In this document: piece by piece, positions 8,741 through 18,403 of the stretch
How positions within the stretch are numbered: the first letter of the stretch is position 1
How the letters are laid out: the number at the start of each line of letters is the position of its first letter
DNA from: JAXGPF01 sp964650945
Lineage (GTDB): Bacteria; Verrucomicrobiota; Kiritimatiellia; JAAZAB01
Direction: 5' to 3'
Length of the DNA: 64,000 nt
Assembly (NCBI GenBank): GCA_964650945.1
Contig: CAZYXU010000003.1
Coordinates: 12,663 to 76,662, forward strand
Notes under the pieces: model-generated
The model's database searches: none
What the model saw: the letters and a program-made list of their open reading frames with translations, nothing else
What the model was told of the DNA's origin: nothing
Made by a program: the position numbers and the translations under genes

Positions 8741-10117
8741 TTATCCCACCATGACATCCTCTTCCGGGTGGCGCACCAGGAAGCGGACGCTTTTGATGCT
8801 TACCAGCATGGCAATGGTGAGCGGGCCGGCGCGGCCGATGAACATGCAGCCGGCCATCAAAGCCAGGCCGGCGCGGGAGAGCAGGGGGATGATGCCGGTG
8901 GAAAGACCGACGGTGCCGAAGGCCGAGACGGTGTCAAACATCAGAAAATCGGTGGAAAACACCCCCGTTTGGAGGCGGGCATGTTCGGTGAGCAGGAGCA
9001 GGCCGTAAAAACCGGTGAGGAGCAGGGCGCTGAGCATGAAAATCGCCAGGGCTTCCTTGGTGTTGCGGACGGACACGATCCGGTTCAACAACACCGAGTC
9101 CCGGCGGCCGCGGATCATGGTCATGGTGGCGGCCAGCAGGACGGCGGCGGTAGTGGTTTTAATGCCGCCGGCGGTGGAACCGGGCGATCCGCCGATGAAC
9201 ATCAGGACCATGTTAAGGAAACGCGTGGCCGGCCGGACCTCCGCCAGTTCCACCAGGTTAAAACCGGCCGTGCGCGCCGTAATCGAATGAAAAATCGCAT
9301 CCATGATTTTGTCCGGCCAGGGGAGCGCGGCCAGGCTCTGCCGCCACTCCAGCGCCGCGAAGCCCAGGGCGCCGCCTGCCAGGAGCAGCGCGGAGGAAAG
9401 CAAAACGATTTTGGTGTGCAGCATCAGATGGCCGCGTTGCAGGCGGTTGCGCCGCCAGAATTGGTAGAGGCTGATATCGTAAAGCGCTATAAATCCCAGG
9501 CCGCCGATGACAATCAGCGCCGCCATCACCGCCAGGATGACCGGATCCTGGCGATAATTCGTCAAACTGTCATGAAACAGGCTGAAGCCGGCGTTGCAGT
9601 AGGCGCTGACGGCGTGGAAAATACCGTTGAAAACGGCGCGCGGGATGGATTGCGCATGCGCGGCGTAAAAACGCCAGGCGAGCGCCGCCGCGCCGCCGCC
9701 TTCCAAAAGCAGCGTGAACTGGATGGACCGGCGCAAAAGCATTCTGAGATTGCGCGCTTCGTCCAGGCGCAGCACGTCCATCAACGCCAACTCGCCCTGC
9801 ATACTCATGTGCCGCCCGGCCAGACTCAGCAAAAAAGTGCCCAGCAACATGAATCCCATGCCGCCGGCCTGGATCAGGCACAGCAGGATGATTTGGCCGA
9901 AGATGGTGTAATGTTCCGGGACGATCACCACGGCGTGGCCGGTGACGCAGACGGCGCTGGTGGCCATGAAGAAAGCCGTCAGCGGATCGGGCAGCGATAT
10001 GCCGCGGTTGGCCCAGGGCAGCATCAGGCATAACGTGCCCAGCAAGATCGCCAGCCCCATGGCTTTGACCACAAACCATTGCGGCTTCGCTCTTTCTTCT
10101 TGCTTTATGGCAGGCAT
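8741..10117 (-). CDS. ktrB: KtrB/TrkH-type potassium translocating subunit
   Basis: This is an integral membrane protein of 458 residues with the four-fold M1-P-M2 architecture. The four selectivity-filter loops are recognisable as SAVCVTG, SAYCNAG, TARTAGF and AFGTVGLSTG, each with the conserved glycine. ATG 10117 with TAGGAAGC upstream is preferred over an in-frame TTG at 10147. It is followed on the same strand by the cytosolic ktrA subunit, which would gate it with nucleotide. It is divergent from trmJ with only 49 bases between starts. Confidence 0.93.
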   Translation of the reverse strand: MPAIKQEERAKPQWFVVKAMGLAILLGTLCLMLPWANRGISLPDPLTAFFMATSAVCVTGHAVVIVPEHYTIFGQIILLCLIQAGGMGFMLLGTFLLSLAGRHMSMQGELALMDVLRLDEARNLRMLLRRSIQFTLLLEGGGAAALAWRFYAAHAQSIPRAVFNGIFHAVSAYCNAGFSLFHDSLTNYRQDPVILAVMAALIVIGGLGFIALYDISLYQFWRRNRLQRGHLMLHTKIVLLSSALLLAGGALGFAALEWRQSLAALPWPDKIMDAIFHSITARTAGFNLVELAEVRPATRFLNMVLMFIGGSPGSTAGGIKTTTAAVLLAATMTMIRGRRDSVLLNRIVSVRNTKEALAIFMLSALLLTGFYGLLLLTEHARLQTGVFSTDFLMFDTVSAFGTVGLSTGIIPLLSRAGLALMAGCMFIGRAGPLTIAMLVSIKSVRFLVRHPEEDVMVG

Positions 10118-10166
10118 GCTTCCTATAGTATTGCCTTTGACAGCCAATAGTCAAGGTTATCCGGCG

Positions 10167-10922
10167 ATGTTGGAGGCGGTGCGCATAGTTCTAACCCGGC
10201 CGATTTACAGCGGCAATATCGGCGCAGTCTGCCGGGTGATGGCCAATATGGGGCTTTCCGACCTGGTGCTTGCGGGCGCCGGGATCGCCGATCCGGTGGA
10301 GGCCCGCAAGATGGCCTGCGGAGCCCGGGATGTCCTGGAAGCCTGCCGCCAGGTCGGCGATCTGGCCGCCGCCGTGGCCGATTGCACGCTGGTGATCGGC
10401 GCAACCGCCCGGGAAGGCTTGTACCGCCAGCATTGCCGGACGCCGCGGGAATGGGCGCCGGAAATTCTGGCGGCGGCCCAATCCGGGCGCGTGGCGCTGG
10501 TGTTTGGCCCGGAGGACAATGGCCTGAACAACAACGAGATTGCGCTTTGCACACGGCTCATGCGCATTCCTTCGTCGCCGGCGTATGCGTCGTTGAACCT
10601 CTCGCACGCGGTGATGATTTGCGCCTATGAGCTGTTCGTGGCGGCCGGCGTGTTTACGCTGCCGGCGGAGAAATCGGTCGAGGCGCTGTCCGCCAAGAAA
10701 GAGCGGATGTTTGCTTTGTGGGAGCGGATGCTGTTGAAAATCGGTTTCATGGAGCCGGTGATGGCGGCCCACATGATGCAGGGGGTGCGGCGGATTTTTA
10801 CCCGCGGGCGCCTGTCGGACGACGATGTGCGGATTTTAATGGGCATTGCCCGGCAGGTGGAATGGTATGCCGACAAACGCAAACAATCCCGGGCGGCTCA
10901 CGGCGCGGCAGACGGCGCCTGA
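10167..10922 (+). CDS. trmJ: TrmH-family RNA methyltransferase, TrmJ-like
   Basis: This SPOUT methyltransferase of 251 residues matches the length of TrmJ, which 2'-O-methylates position 32 of tRNAs. Motif 1 (RPIYSGNIGAVCRVMANMG) is near the N-terminus, motif 2 is VFGPEDNGLNNNEI, and motif 3 is SLNLSHAVMICAYE, which forms the knot and binds SAM. ATG 10167 fits the family N-terminus; a longer in-frame extension upstream crosses the divergent ktrB gene and is rejected. The 3' end overlaps the next gene. Confidence 0.92.
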   Translation: MLEAVRIVLTRPIYSGNIGAVCRVMANMGLSDLVLAGAGIADPVEARKMACGARDVLEACRQVGDLAAAVADCTLVIGATAREGLYRQHCRTPREWAPEILAAAQSGRVALVFGPEDNGLNNNEIALCTRLMRIPSSPAYASLNLSHAVMICAYELFVAAGVFTLPAEKSVEALSAKKERMFALWERMLLKIGFMEPVMAAHMMQGVRRIFTRGRLSDDDVRILMGIARQVEWYADKRKQSRAAHGAADGA

Positions 10923-11541
10923 AGCCGGCGCGCCGGCCGGCGCCGCCCGCCCGACACGCGCGGCGCCCCGGCGCCGGCGGATGCTGTGGCTGGCGCTGCT
11001 GCTGTTGCTCGCGGGGGCGGCGGGCTGGCCGGTGGCGCGCCGGCTTTTGACTTGGGATAATTTCGGAGTGGTGGAGCCCGGCTGGATCTACCGCAGCGGC
11101 CAATTACAGCCGTCCCAACTGGAAAAATTAATCGTCCGTTATCAAATTAAAACCATTATTAAAACCAATCTTCCCGAATTGCCGCTGCCCGCCATGGCGC
11201 GGGAACAAGCCGTCTGCGACCGGCATAATGTCAAGGTGGTGCGGTTGATCATGCCGGGCGATGGGCGCGGCGAATTTACGCAATACGACCAGGCGCTGAC
11301 GTGGTTGCGCGACCGCCGGAATCTGCCGGCGCTGATCACCTGCGCGCGCGGCACCCACCGCACCGGCGCCGTTGTCGCCGCTTACCGGGTGCTGCTCCAG
11401 CACTGGCCGGTCCGCGCGGCGCTGGCGGAAATGGAACGCTACCGGTTTGACCCCGGCGGGCAGTACGGCGGCGGCGGGGAACATCCATTGCTGGCGCATT
11501 TGCGCGCCTATTTTAAGGAGCGGACCGCCCATGAACAATAA
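10867..11541 (+). CDS. Membrane-anchored dual-specificity/tyrosine phosphatase-like protein
   Basis: This 224-residue protein overlaps the 3' end of trmJ by 56 bases and nadD by 11. A basic Ala/Pro-rich cytoplasmic tail is followed by one membrane segment (MLWLALLLLLAGAAGW, about 39-54). A cysteine-phosphatase domain then has the P-loop CARGTHRTG (Cys159, Arg165), fitting CX5R. YRSGQLQP is typical of atypical dual-specificity (SIW14-like) phosphatases. A later ATG at 10981 is an alternative start. Substrate unknown; protein, inositol-phosphate and lipid head-group targets are all possible. Confidence 0.8.
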   Translation: MPTNANNPGRLTARQTAPEAGAPAGAARPTRAAPRRRRMLWLALLLLLAGAAGWPVARRLLTWDNFGVVEPGWIYRSGQLQPSQLEKLIVRYQIKTIIKTNLPELPLPAMAREQAVCDRHNVKVVRLIMPGDGRGEFTQYDQALTWLRDRRNLPALITCARGTHRTGAVVAAYRVLLQHWPVRAALAEMERYRFDPGGQYGGGGEHPLLAHLRAYFKERTAHEQ

Positions 11542-12163
11542 ACCGCGGCTCGGAGTTTTCGGCGGCACTTTCAACCCGGTGCACCTGGGGCACTTGATCG
11601 CCGCCCAGGATGCCGCCGACGCCTTTGACCTGGCGCGGGTATTGTTTGTTCCCTGCGATCGCCCGCCGCATAAGCCGGCCCACCAGTTGGCGCCCGCCGC
11701 GCACCGGGCGGCCATGCTCGAGGCGGCGCTGGAAGGCAGCCTGTTTTTTGAAGTCTGCGATCTGGAAGTCCGCCGCGGCGGCACCAACTATTCCATTGAC
11801 ACCATCCGGGAATTGACCCGGCGCCACCCGGAGCATGAACTGTGCTTTATCATCGGCGCCGATACGCTGCTGGAATTGCACGCCTGGAAATCCATCGGCG
11901 AATTGCTGGAGCTGTGCACTTTCCTCACGCTGGCCCGGCCGGGATATGCCGTGACGCCGGCGCTGGCGGACCGGTTGCAATTGCCGGCGCCCTGGCCGGA
12001 GAAACTCCTGGCCAACCTGGCCACGGGCCACCAGGTGGACATCTCCGCTTCCGACATCCGTTACCGCGTGGCGGAAGGCCTGCGGATCACCTACCTCACA
12101 CCCCCGGCGGTGGAAATGTACATCGCGGAGCATCGTTTGTATGACAATCAAAACTGCCGATGA
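11531..12163 (+). CDS. nadD: Nicotinate-nucleotide adenylyltransferase NadD
   Basis: This enzyme transfers AMP from ATP to nicotinate mononucleotide in NAD synthesis. It has 210 residues, the normal family length. The nucleotidyltransferase signature GGTFNPVHLGH is at residues 10-20 and the C-terminal ISASDIR replaces the usual ISSTxIR. ATG 11531 follows AAGGAG 10 bases upstream. Translational coupling is likely with the preceding phosphatase (overlap) and with rsfS (23-base overlap); nadD-rsfS is a widely conserved pair. Confidence 0.96.
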   Translation: MNNKPRLGVFGGTFNPVHLGHLIAAQDAADAFDLARVLFVPCDRPPHKPAHQLAPAAHRAAMLEAALEGSLFFEVCDLEVRRGGTNYSIDTIRELTRRHPEHELCFIIGADTLLELHAWKSIGELLELCTFLTLARPGYAVTPALADRLQLPAPWPEKLLANLATGHQVDISASDIRYRVAEGLRITYLTPPAVEMYIAEHRLYDNQNCR

Positions 12164-12551
12164 AAATTCCGGCGCCCGCGCCCTGCTGGACTGGATCGCG
12201 GACGCGTTAGTGGAAAAACAAGGGCGCGAGATCATGGCCTTTGACGCGCGCAACCTTGCGGGCGTGACGGATTATTACCTGCTGGTCTCCGCGCTTTCCG
12301 CCCCGCACGTCAAGGCGTTGTTCAATGCCGTCCGGCTGGCGTTGAAGGCGCGCGGGGTGGCGTGCTACCGCAAGTCCGGCACGCCGGAGAGCGGTTGGAT
12401 TGTCGCCGATTACCTGGACGTGGTGCTGCACATTTTCAACCGGGAAACGCGCGGCTATTATGCCCTGGAAGAATTATGGGCGGATGTTCCGCGGGTGGAG
12501 CTCAAATCAGCAGCCCCTCCAGCAGCATCAACTCCAGCTCCAACGGGCTGA
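12141..12551 (+). CDS. rsfS: Ribosome silencing factor RsfS
   Basis: This 136-residue Iojap-family protein binds ribosomal protein L14 and blocks subunit joining in starvation. Visible family features are FDARNLAGVTDYYLLVSA (about 34-51), SGTPESGWIVADYLDVVLHIF and a terminal YYALEELWAD. The last 18 or so residues (Ala/Pro/Ser-rich) extend past the conserved core. Their 50 coding bases overlap the 3' end of the convergent anti-sigma gene. Confidence 0.95.
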   Translation: MTIKTADENSGARALLDWIADALVEKQGREIMAFDARNLAGVTDYYLLVSALSAPHVKALFNAVRLALKARGVACYRKSGTPESGWIVADYLDVVLHIFNRETRGYYALEELWADVPRVELKSAAPPAASTPAPTG

Positions 12552-13017
12552 CCGTTCCGGTCAGCTCGTGCGCGCGCCGGATTTCCACTACGCTTTCCGT
12601 CAGGATCGTTTCAAGCAGCGGGTCGTCGTCCGCCGTCACGGCCGGCGCGGCCGCCAGGCCGGGCGGCGCCGGCGCGGCCGGCCGGTTGCCGTGCAGCAGC
12701 AGCCAGCCGGCGCCCGCGAGCAACACCGCCAGGATGGCGGCGGCTTGCAGCAGGCGCGGCCGCCAAAACACCGCGGCCTGGGCGGGCGCGGCGGCCGGCC
12801 GATGCGCGCGGATCATGGCCTGAATGCCGGCGATGGTAGCCGGAGCCGGCTGCGCGGCAGCCGGCTGATGGAGCCGGCTGATTTCAGCCAGATTGCGCTG
12901 GAAACCCCGGCAGTCTCCGCAAGCCTGGAGATGTCGTTCCAGGCGGCGCCGGCGCCATCTGCCCAATTCGCCGCTGGCTTCCAGCAAAATTAATTTCTGC
13001 CAGGTTTGACATTGCAT
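12502..13017 (-). CDS. Putative anti-sigma factor with zinc-finger (ZAS) and one membrane segment
   Basis: This 171-residue protein starts at ATG 13017 behind CAGGAGCAGGCC. The N-terminal HLQACGDC (His-x3-Cys-x2-Cys) is the zinc-binding anti-sigma domain signature. A Pro/Ala linker leads to a single membrane helix (LLQAAAILAVLLAGAGWLLL), then a short acidic periplasmic tail. The ECF sigma gene lies directly upstream (stop 13135), the usual arrangement for a sigma/anti-sigma pair. The 3' end overlaps rsfS. Confidence 0.85.
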   Translation of the reverse strand: MQCQTWQKLILLEASGELGRWRRRRLERHLQACGDCRGFQRNLAEISRLHQPAAAQPAPATIAGIQAMIRAHRPAAAPAQAAVFWRPRLLQAAAILAVLLAGAGWLLLHGNRPAAPAPPGLAAAPAVTADDDPLLETILTESVVEIRRAHELTGTVSPLELELMLLEGLLI

Positions 13018-13134
13018 GGCCTGCTCCTGTTTTTCGATTGCGTGTTGATATCGCCGGCCCGGCATGGCGGCCAGGGGCCTGGCCGCCCTACCCATGGAAA
13101 CGCCCTTGCGCTCGTCCCCGGCATCCGGCAGAGG

Positions 13135-13704
13135 TTAATCGTCAAGTTTTAAGGTGCTCCTTAATTTTACCAGCGCGTACTGCATGCGCGCCAGGGCGGT
13201 GTTGATGGATACCCCCTGGACGGCGGCGATTTCCTTAAAAGACAGCCCGCCGTCCAGACGCAATTGGAAAACCTCGCGCTGTTCCGCCGGCAGGGCGCGC
13301 GCGGCCTCTTCCAGGCGGGCGCGCAAATCACGGTCCGCCACGCGGAAGTCCGGTCCCGGCGCGGCGTCCGGCAGGATGTCCTGCAGCGTGCCGCCGGCTT
13401 CGTTCGGCCGGTCCAGGCTGGCGATGTCGCGCCAGGCCCGCCGGCGGTCAATCATCAGGTTGCGGGCGATCCGGAACAGCCACGCGGAGAAACATTGGTC
13501 ATGATAGCGGTCGATGTTTTTCACGATCCGCAGCCAGGTTTCCTGGTAGATATCCTCGGCTTCCTGACGGCTGGCAGTCGCCTTGCAGATAAAGCCGAAC
13601 AGCCGTTGCTGGTAACGCTCCACAAGTTCCTCCATCGCCTCCGGGGCGCCGCGGCGGTAGCGCTGAATCAGCTGAAAATCAGTTTGATGGCTGGGGCCGC
13701 TCAT
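13135..13704 (-). CDS. ECF (sigma-70 family group 4) RNA polymerase sigma factor
   Basis: This 189-residue protein has region 2 (ATASRQEAEDIYQETWLRI and AWLFRIARNLMIDRRR) and region 4 (LPAEQREVFQLRLDGGLSFKEIAAVQGVS) and lacks regions 1 and 3, as ECF sigmas do. ATG 13704 has AGGGAGCG upstream. It is followed by its presumed anti-sigma gene on the same strand. The regulon is unknown. The membrane-spanning partner implies response to an envelope signal. Confidence 0.94.
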   Translation of the reverse strand: MSGPSHQTDFQLIQRYRRGAPEAMEELVERYQQRLFGFICKATASRQEAEDIYQETWLRIVKNIDRYHDQCFSAWLFRIARNLMIDRRRAWRDIASLDRPNEAGGTLQDILPDAAPGPDFRVADRDLRARLEEAARALPAEQREVFQLRLDGGLSFKEIAAVQGVSINTALARMQYALVKLRSTLKLDD

Positions 13705-13786
13705 GCCTTGTCACGCTCCCTAAGAGGTAAACGTTCCATCTGGAGTTTTATTGTTTGCGGCGGCGCCGCGCTCCGGCGCGCCGGCC

Positions 13787-14488
13787 TTATCCGCCGGCCA
13801 GGTTCCGCGCGGCTTGCCAGGCCCCCCCGGCGGCCTGCCGGATGGCGGTCCAGACGGTCTGGGCGTCCAGGGCCAGTTGCCTGGTCCAGACGGGCAGGGG
13901 CGCGCCTGAAAGCAGCGCGGTCAACAGCAACAATCCGAGGAGATTGCCGCAAAAAATCAAGCTGTAGGGGAAAATCCACCCGTAACCGCGCAGGTCGCTC
14001 TGGCGGCGGAAAAGCGCGTGCAACGTGAAGGTGTAATGGAAGCCCAGGCTGGCGCCGATCGCGCCCAGCCAGATCCAGCGCCCGGCGTCCGGGCCCCGGA
14101 ACCAGGAGTAAATCCAGTAGGCCAGCAAAATCAGGACGGTGTAGAACGGGAAAAAATACGGCGCCAGGGCCACCAGGAAATTATGTTCGGAAAGTTTGAC
14201 ATAGCCGCCGGCGCGGGAAACGCGCAGGCCGCACAGCCGGGCGCCCATGGCCGCGCCCCACAAGGCATGCGTCATTTCATGGGCCAGGACGTAAATCCGC
14301 GCCGGCGCCGGGAGCAGCAGCGCCACTACCAGCCAGAGGCTGAATCCGCCGGCCAGCGCCAGGATGGCGCACGGGCCGCTGCCATCCGGCACGGACCACC
14401 AGTTCCCCAGCAGGATGCACCAGGCGCGGGCGATGACCGCCGCCGCCGGCAGCAGCCAGACTCCCAGCAATGAATATAACCAGCGCAT
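13787..14488 (-). CDS. Polytopic membrane protein with HEMTH motif (M50-like metalloprotease candidate)
   Basis: This 233-residue protein has about five or six hydrophobic segments. AHEMTHALWG at residues 69-78 supplies an HExxH zinc signature at the end of a membrane helix, as in site-2 proteases. A clear second M50 motif (NxxPxxxLDG) is absent, so activity is uncertain. ATG 14488 is chosen because it lies just after the stop of the upstream oxidoreductase subunit. It sits next to an ECF sigma/anti-sigma pair, where an intramembrane protease could plausibly act, although the strand order does not prove it. Confidence 0.68.
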   Translation of the reverse strand: MRWLYSLLGVWLLPAAAVIARAWCILLGNWWSVPDGSGPCAILALAGGFSLWLVVALLLPAPARIYVLAHEMTHALWGAAMGARLCGLRVSRAGGYVKLSEHNFLVALAPYFFPFYTVLILLAYWIYSWFRGPDAGRWIWLGAIGASLGFHYTFTLHALFRRQSDLRGYGWIFPYSLIFCGNLLGLLLLTALLSGAPLPVWTRQLALDAQTVWTAIRQAAGGAWQAARNLAGG

Positions 14489-14507
14489 GGATTTTGGGCC
14501 GCGGGCT

Positions 14508-15050
14508 TTAACCGCCTTCTGCGTAATCCAGCCCCGCATGCAAGGCGCGCAGGTTCACCGCCAGCAAGTCCGCCTGGCCGGCGCCGGCAAAGTTTTTGCG
14601 GATGGCTTGCTCCAGATCCGCGGTTTTAAACAAAGGCTTGTGCCGCAGGAACGCCCCCAGCATCACCAGGTTGGCGGCGCGCGGGTTGCCGGCCTTGTCG
14701 GCCAGGGCGCTGGCAGGGATGGCGATCAGCGTCTGGCCCGGCCGGGCGGCGACATGACAGAGCGAGCTGTTGATCAGCGCCAGGCCGCTGGGAGCCAGCC
14801 GGTTCAGGACTTCCGTTGCCCCGTGTTGATTCATCAGGATCAGAATGTCGGCGCGCTCGGCGCAAGGCGAGGCGATTTCACGGGCCGACAGGATGACCTC
14901 GCAATGCGAGGCGCCGCCGCGGACTTCGGCGCCGTAGGCCGGGAAAAACGTCACGTGCGGCACCTGGCCGGCGGCCACGCGGGCGATTAATTTGCCCAGC
15001 AGGATGATGCCCTGCCCGCCGGCGCCGGCAATGATGATGCGCTCAAGCAT
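14508..15050 (-). CDS. 2-oxoacid:ferredoxin oxidoreductase, gamma subunit
   Basis: This 180-residue protein is the gamma domain of the POR/VOR/KOR superfamily, with the glycine-rich start IIIAGAGGQGIILLGKLIA and the motif SYGAEVRGG-like PAYGAEVRGGASHCEV. It is the last of a four-gene operon (delta, alpha, beta, gamma) and overlaps the beta gene by 8 bases. In these enzymes it helps bind coenzyme A. ATG 15050 is clear. Confidence 0.93.
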   Translation of the reverse strand: MLERIIIAGAGGQGIILLGKLIARVAAGQVPHVTFFPAYGAEVRGGASHCEVILSAREIASPCAERADILILMNQHGATEVLNRLAPSGLALINSSLCHVAARPGQTLIAIPASALADKAGNPRAANLVMLGAFLRHKPLFKTADLEQAIRKNFAGAGQADLLAVNLRALHAGLDYAEGG

Positions 15051-15810
15051 TTTGCACGACTCCCTCCTGGCGGAACACGCGCGCGGGAAAGGCGGCGCGC
15101 ATTTTGTCGCGGACGAAACGCAGCGAATCGGCGGCGGACCGCCGGAAATAAGTCGGGCAGGGCGAGAGGATTTCGACGAAACTGTAGCCCTTGCCCTGGA
15201 TTTGGGCGGTGAAGGCGGTGGTGAGGGCTTTTTGCATCTGCATCACCCCGCGCACGCCGTCCAGCGCCACGCGCTCGATGTAATAGGGGGCTTCCAGGGT
15301 ATTCAGCAGTTCGCACATGCGCAGGTGATGGCCCATGGTGGCCGGATCGCGGCCGACGGGACAGGTGGCGGTCGTCTGGCCGGGCAGGGTGGTGGGGGCC
15401 ATCTGCCCGCCGGTCATGCCATAGACGGTGTTGTTGACGAAGATGACGGTGATGTTTTCGCCGCGGTTGGCGGCATGCACGGTTTCCGTCAGCCCGATGG
15501 CGGCCAGGTCGCCGTCGCCCTGGTAGGAAAACACGATGCGGTCGGGCAGGGCGCGCTTGATGCCGGTGGCGACGGCGGCGGCGCGGCCGTGCGCCGCTTC
15601 GGAGATGTCGCAACGCAGGTAAAAATAGGCGAAGACGGCGCACCCCACCGGCGCAACGCCGACCGTGCGTTCGCGGATGCCCAGGTTGTCCAGCACCTGC
15701 GCCAGGCATTTGTGCGCGAAACTATGGCCGCAGCCGGCGCAATAATGCATCGGTTTGGCCGTCAGCGCGCCGGGCCGTCCGTAGAGGATTTTTTTTGAAT
15801 TTTTATGCAT
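15043..15810 (-). CDS. 2-oxoacid:ferredoxin oxidoreductase, beta (TPP-binding) subunit
   Basis: This 255-residue protein carries YCAGCGHSFAHK near residue 23 and the thiamine pyrophosphate motif GDGDLAAIGLTETVHAANRGENITVIF-type segment, with GDGD for Mg2+ binding and NNTVYGMTGGQ following. Cysteines CAGC and GCAVF match iron-sulfur ligands of the family. ATG 15810 (GGTAAGC upstream) starts 11 bases after the alpha stop. It acts with the subunits encoded on each side in the oxidative decarboxylation of a 2-oxoacid, reducing ferredoxin. Confidence 0.94.
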   Translation of the reverse strand: MHKNSKKILYGRPGALTAKPMHYCAGCGHSFAHKCLAQVLDNLGIRERTVGVAPVGCAVFAYFYLRCDISEAAHGRAAAVATGIKRALPDRIVFSYQGDGDLAAIGLTETVHAANRGENITVIFVNNTVYGMTGGQMAPTTLPGQTTATCPVGRDPATMGHHLRMCELLNTLEAPYYIERVALDGVRGVMQMQKALTTAFTAQIQGKGYSFVEILSPCPTYFRRSAADSLRFVRDKMRAAFPARVFRQEGVVQNA

Positions 15811-15820
15811 GCTTACCGCT

Positions 15821-16847
<1,027 letters not shown>

Positions 16848-16861
<14 letters not shown>

Positions 16862-17123
16862 CAGCCGCAGCGCCTTGGCCGGCGCGGCGCTTTTTTTTCT
16901 GGGAGGTGTTTTTTTCAATTTGTTCGATTTCTATGGCCGCATCCGGACAGATAATGGCGCATTGCCGGCAGCCGATGCAGGTCCCGCCATGGATGAATTG
17001 CGCCACCGGCTGCCCCTGTTGGTTGTAGGCGTGGGCCAGGCTCAGCGACTTGCGGGGGCAAACCTCGATGCATAATCCGCAACCCTTGCAATAAATTTTG
17101 CTGATGGTGACTTTAAAGGCCAT
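16848..17123 (-). CDS. 2-oxoacid:ferredoxin oxidoreductase, delta (2[4Fe-4S] ferredoxin) subunit
   Basis: This 91-residue protein has two complete cluster motifs: Cys12-15-18-22 (CKGCGLCIEVCP) and Cys49-52-55-59 (CIGCRQCAIICP). It is the first gene of the operon and passes electrons from the TPP centre to external ferredoxin. The C-terminal lysine-rich tail overlaps the start of the alpha gene. The operon indicates amino-acid fermentation or anaerobic ferredoxin-linked metabolism. Confidence 0.95.
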
Positions 17124-17152
17124 GCCGGCAACCGTAAATTCAAAAGACCCGA

Positions 17153-17180
17153 TTGACTTTATCTAAAACATCCGGATAAT
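17153..17180 (+). promoter_or_regulatory. Sigma-70-type promoter upstream of serC
   Basis: TTGACT (17153-17158) and GATAAT (17175-17180) are 16 bases apart, each matching 5 of 6 consensus bases. The predicted start is near 17187, leaving a 5' leader of about 130 bases before serC. The leader shows no obvious riboswitch fold by eye. Confidence 0.6.
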
Positions 17181-17314
17181 CATGGCATTGCCGCGGTAAA
17201 TTGTCCAGAAATTTCGGCGCGGAGTTTGGTCTTGTGTTTTTTTGCGGAAATCAATACGATTTCCCGACGCACGCTACTTGGCGTGTTCACCCGACTAAGC
17301 ATGGAGGAAAAGTC

Positions 17315-18391
17315 ATGGCGCGTATTTTTAATTTTAACGCCGGTCCCGCCACCCTGCCCCTGGAAGTCCTGGAAGAGGCCCAACGCGATTTGCTGGATTT
17401 TCAGGGCACCGGCATGTCGCTGATCGAGAGCAGTCACCGCGGCAAGGCTTACGATGCCGTCCATGCCGAGGCCGTCGCCAATTACCGCCAACTGTTGCAT
17501 TGCCCCGAAGATTATGCCGTGCTGTTCCTCCCCGGCGGCGCCAGCATGCAGTTTGCCATGCTGCCGCTGAACCTCCTGCCGGCCGGCCAGACCGCCGATT
17601 ACATTAATTCGGGCGCCTGGGCGTCGAAAGCGATCAAGGAAGCCAAGCTGGTCGGGAAGGTCAACATCGCCGCCGACACCGGCAAGGCCCAGCCCGCGCG
17701 CCTGCCGGCGGCGGGCGAATTGCAACTGACGCCGGGCGCCGCCTATGTGCATCTGACGTCCAACGAAACCATTGCCGGCACGCAATGGAAAACCTTTCCG
17801 CAAACCGCCGCGCCGTTGGTGGCGGACATGTCGTCCGACATCCTTTCCCGGCCGTTCGACATCCGGCAATTCGGCATGATTTACGCCGGCGCCCAGAAAA
17901 ACATCGGCCCGTCCGGCATCGCCCTGGTGGCGCTGCGCAAGGATCTGGCGGCGCGCGCGCCGGCCAACCTCCCGGTGATGCTGCGCTATCAGACCCATAT
18001 CGAGGAAAATTCGCTTTACAACACCCCGCCCACCTTCAGCATCTACCTGATGATGCTGGTGTCGCGCTGGCTGCTGAAAAACGGCCCGGAGACGGTTTAC
18101 CGCCGCAATCGCGAAAAGGCGGATAAGATTTATGCCGCCATCGACGCCACGGAGTTTTACCGCGGGACGGCCGTCCGGGAGTTTCGCTCGGACATGAACA
18201 TTACCTTCCGTTTGCCCAGCGAGCCGCTGGAGGAGCAGTTCGTCAAGGAAGCCTCCCGGCAGGGCATGTCCGGACTGAAGGGACATCGGTCGGTAGGCGG
18301 CGTCCGGGCTTCGGTTTACAATGCCCTGCCCATGGAAGGCGCCCAGGCGCTGGCGGACTTCATGCGCGAATTTGCGCGCAAAAACGGGTAA
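17315..18391 (+). CDS. serC: Phosphoserine aminotransferase SerC
   Basis: This class V PLP aminotransferase of 358 residues converts 3-phosphohydroxypyruvate to phosphoserine in serine synthesis, and may also act in PLP synthesis. The family start FNFNAGPATLP, GTGMSLIESSHRG, FLPGGASMQFAM and the PLP-lysine motif YAGAQKNIGPSG (Lys near residue 195) are all present, as is the C-terminal GLKGHRSVGGVRAS. ATG 17315 has a strong GGAGGAAA site. It is monocistronic, followed by a repeat and a lipoprotein gene. Confidence 0.97.
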   Translation: MARIFNFNAGPATLPLEVLEEAQRDLLDFQGTGMSLIESSHRGKAYDAVHAEAVANYRQLLHCPEDYAVLFLPGGASMQFAMLPLNLLPAGQTADYINSGAWASKAIKEAKLVGKVNIAADTGKAQPARLPAAGELQLTPGAAYVHLTSNETIAGTQWKTFPQTAAPLVADMSSDILSRPFDIRQFGMIYAGAQKNIGPSGIALVALRKDLAARAPANLPVMLRYQTHIEENSLYNTPPTFSIYLMMLVSRWLLKNGPETVYRRNREKADKIYAAIDATEFYRGTAVREFRSDMNITFRLPSEPLEEQFVKEASRQGMSGLKGHRSVGGVRASVYNALPMEGAQALADFMREFARKNG

Positions 18392-18403
18392 ACACCGGAA
18401 CCA

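Noticed and set aside
9942..10166. 75-residue N-terminal extension of trmJ
   Set aside because: It lies over the divergent ktrB gene, and TrmJ proteins start near 10167.
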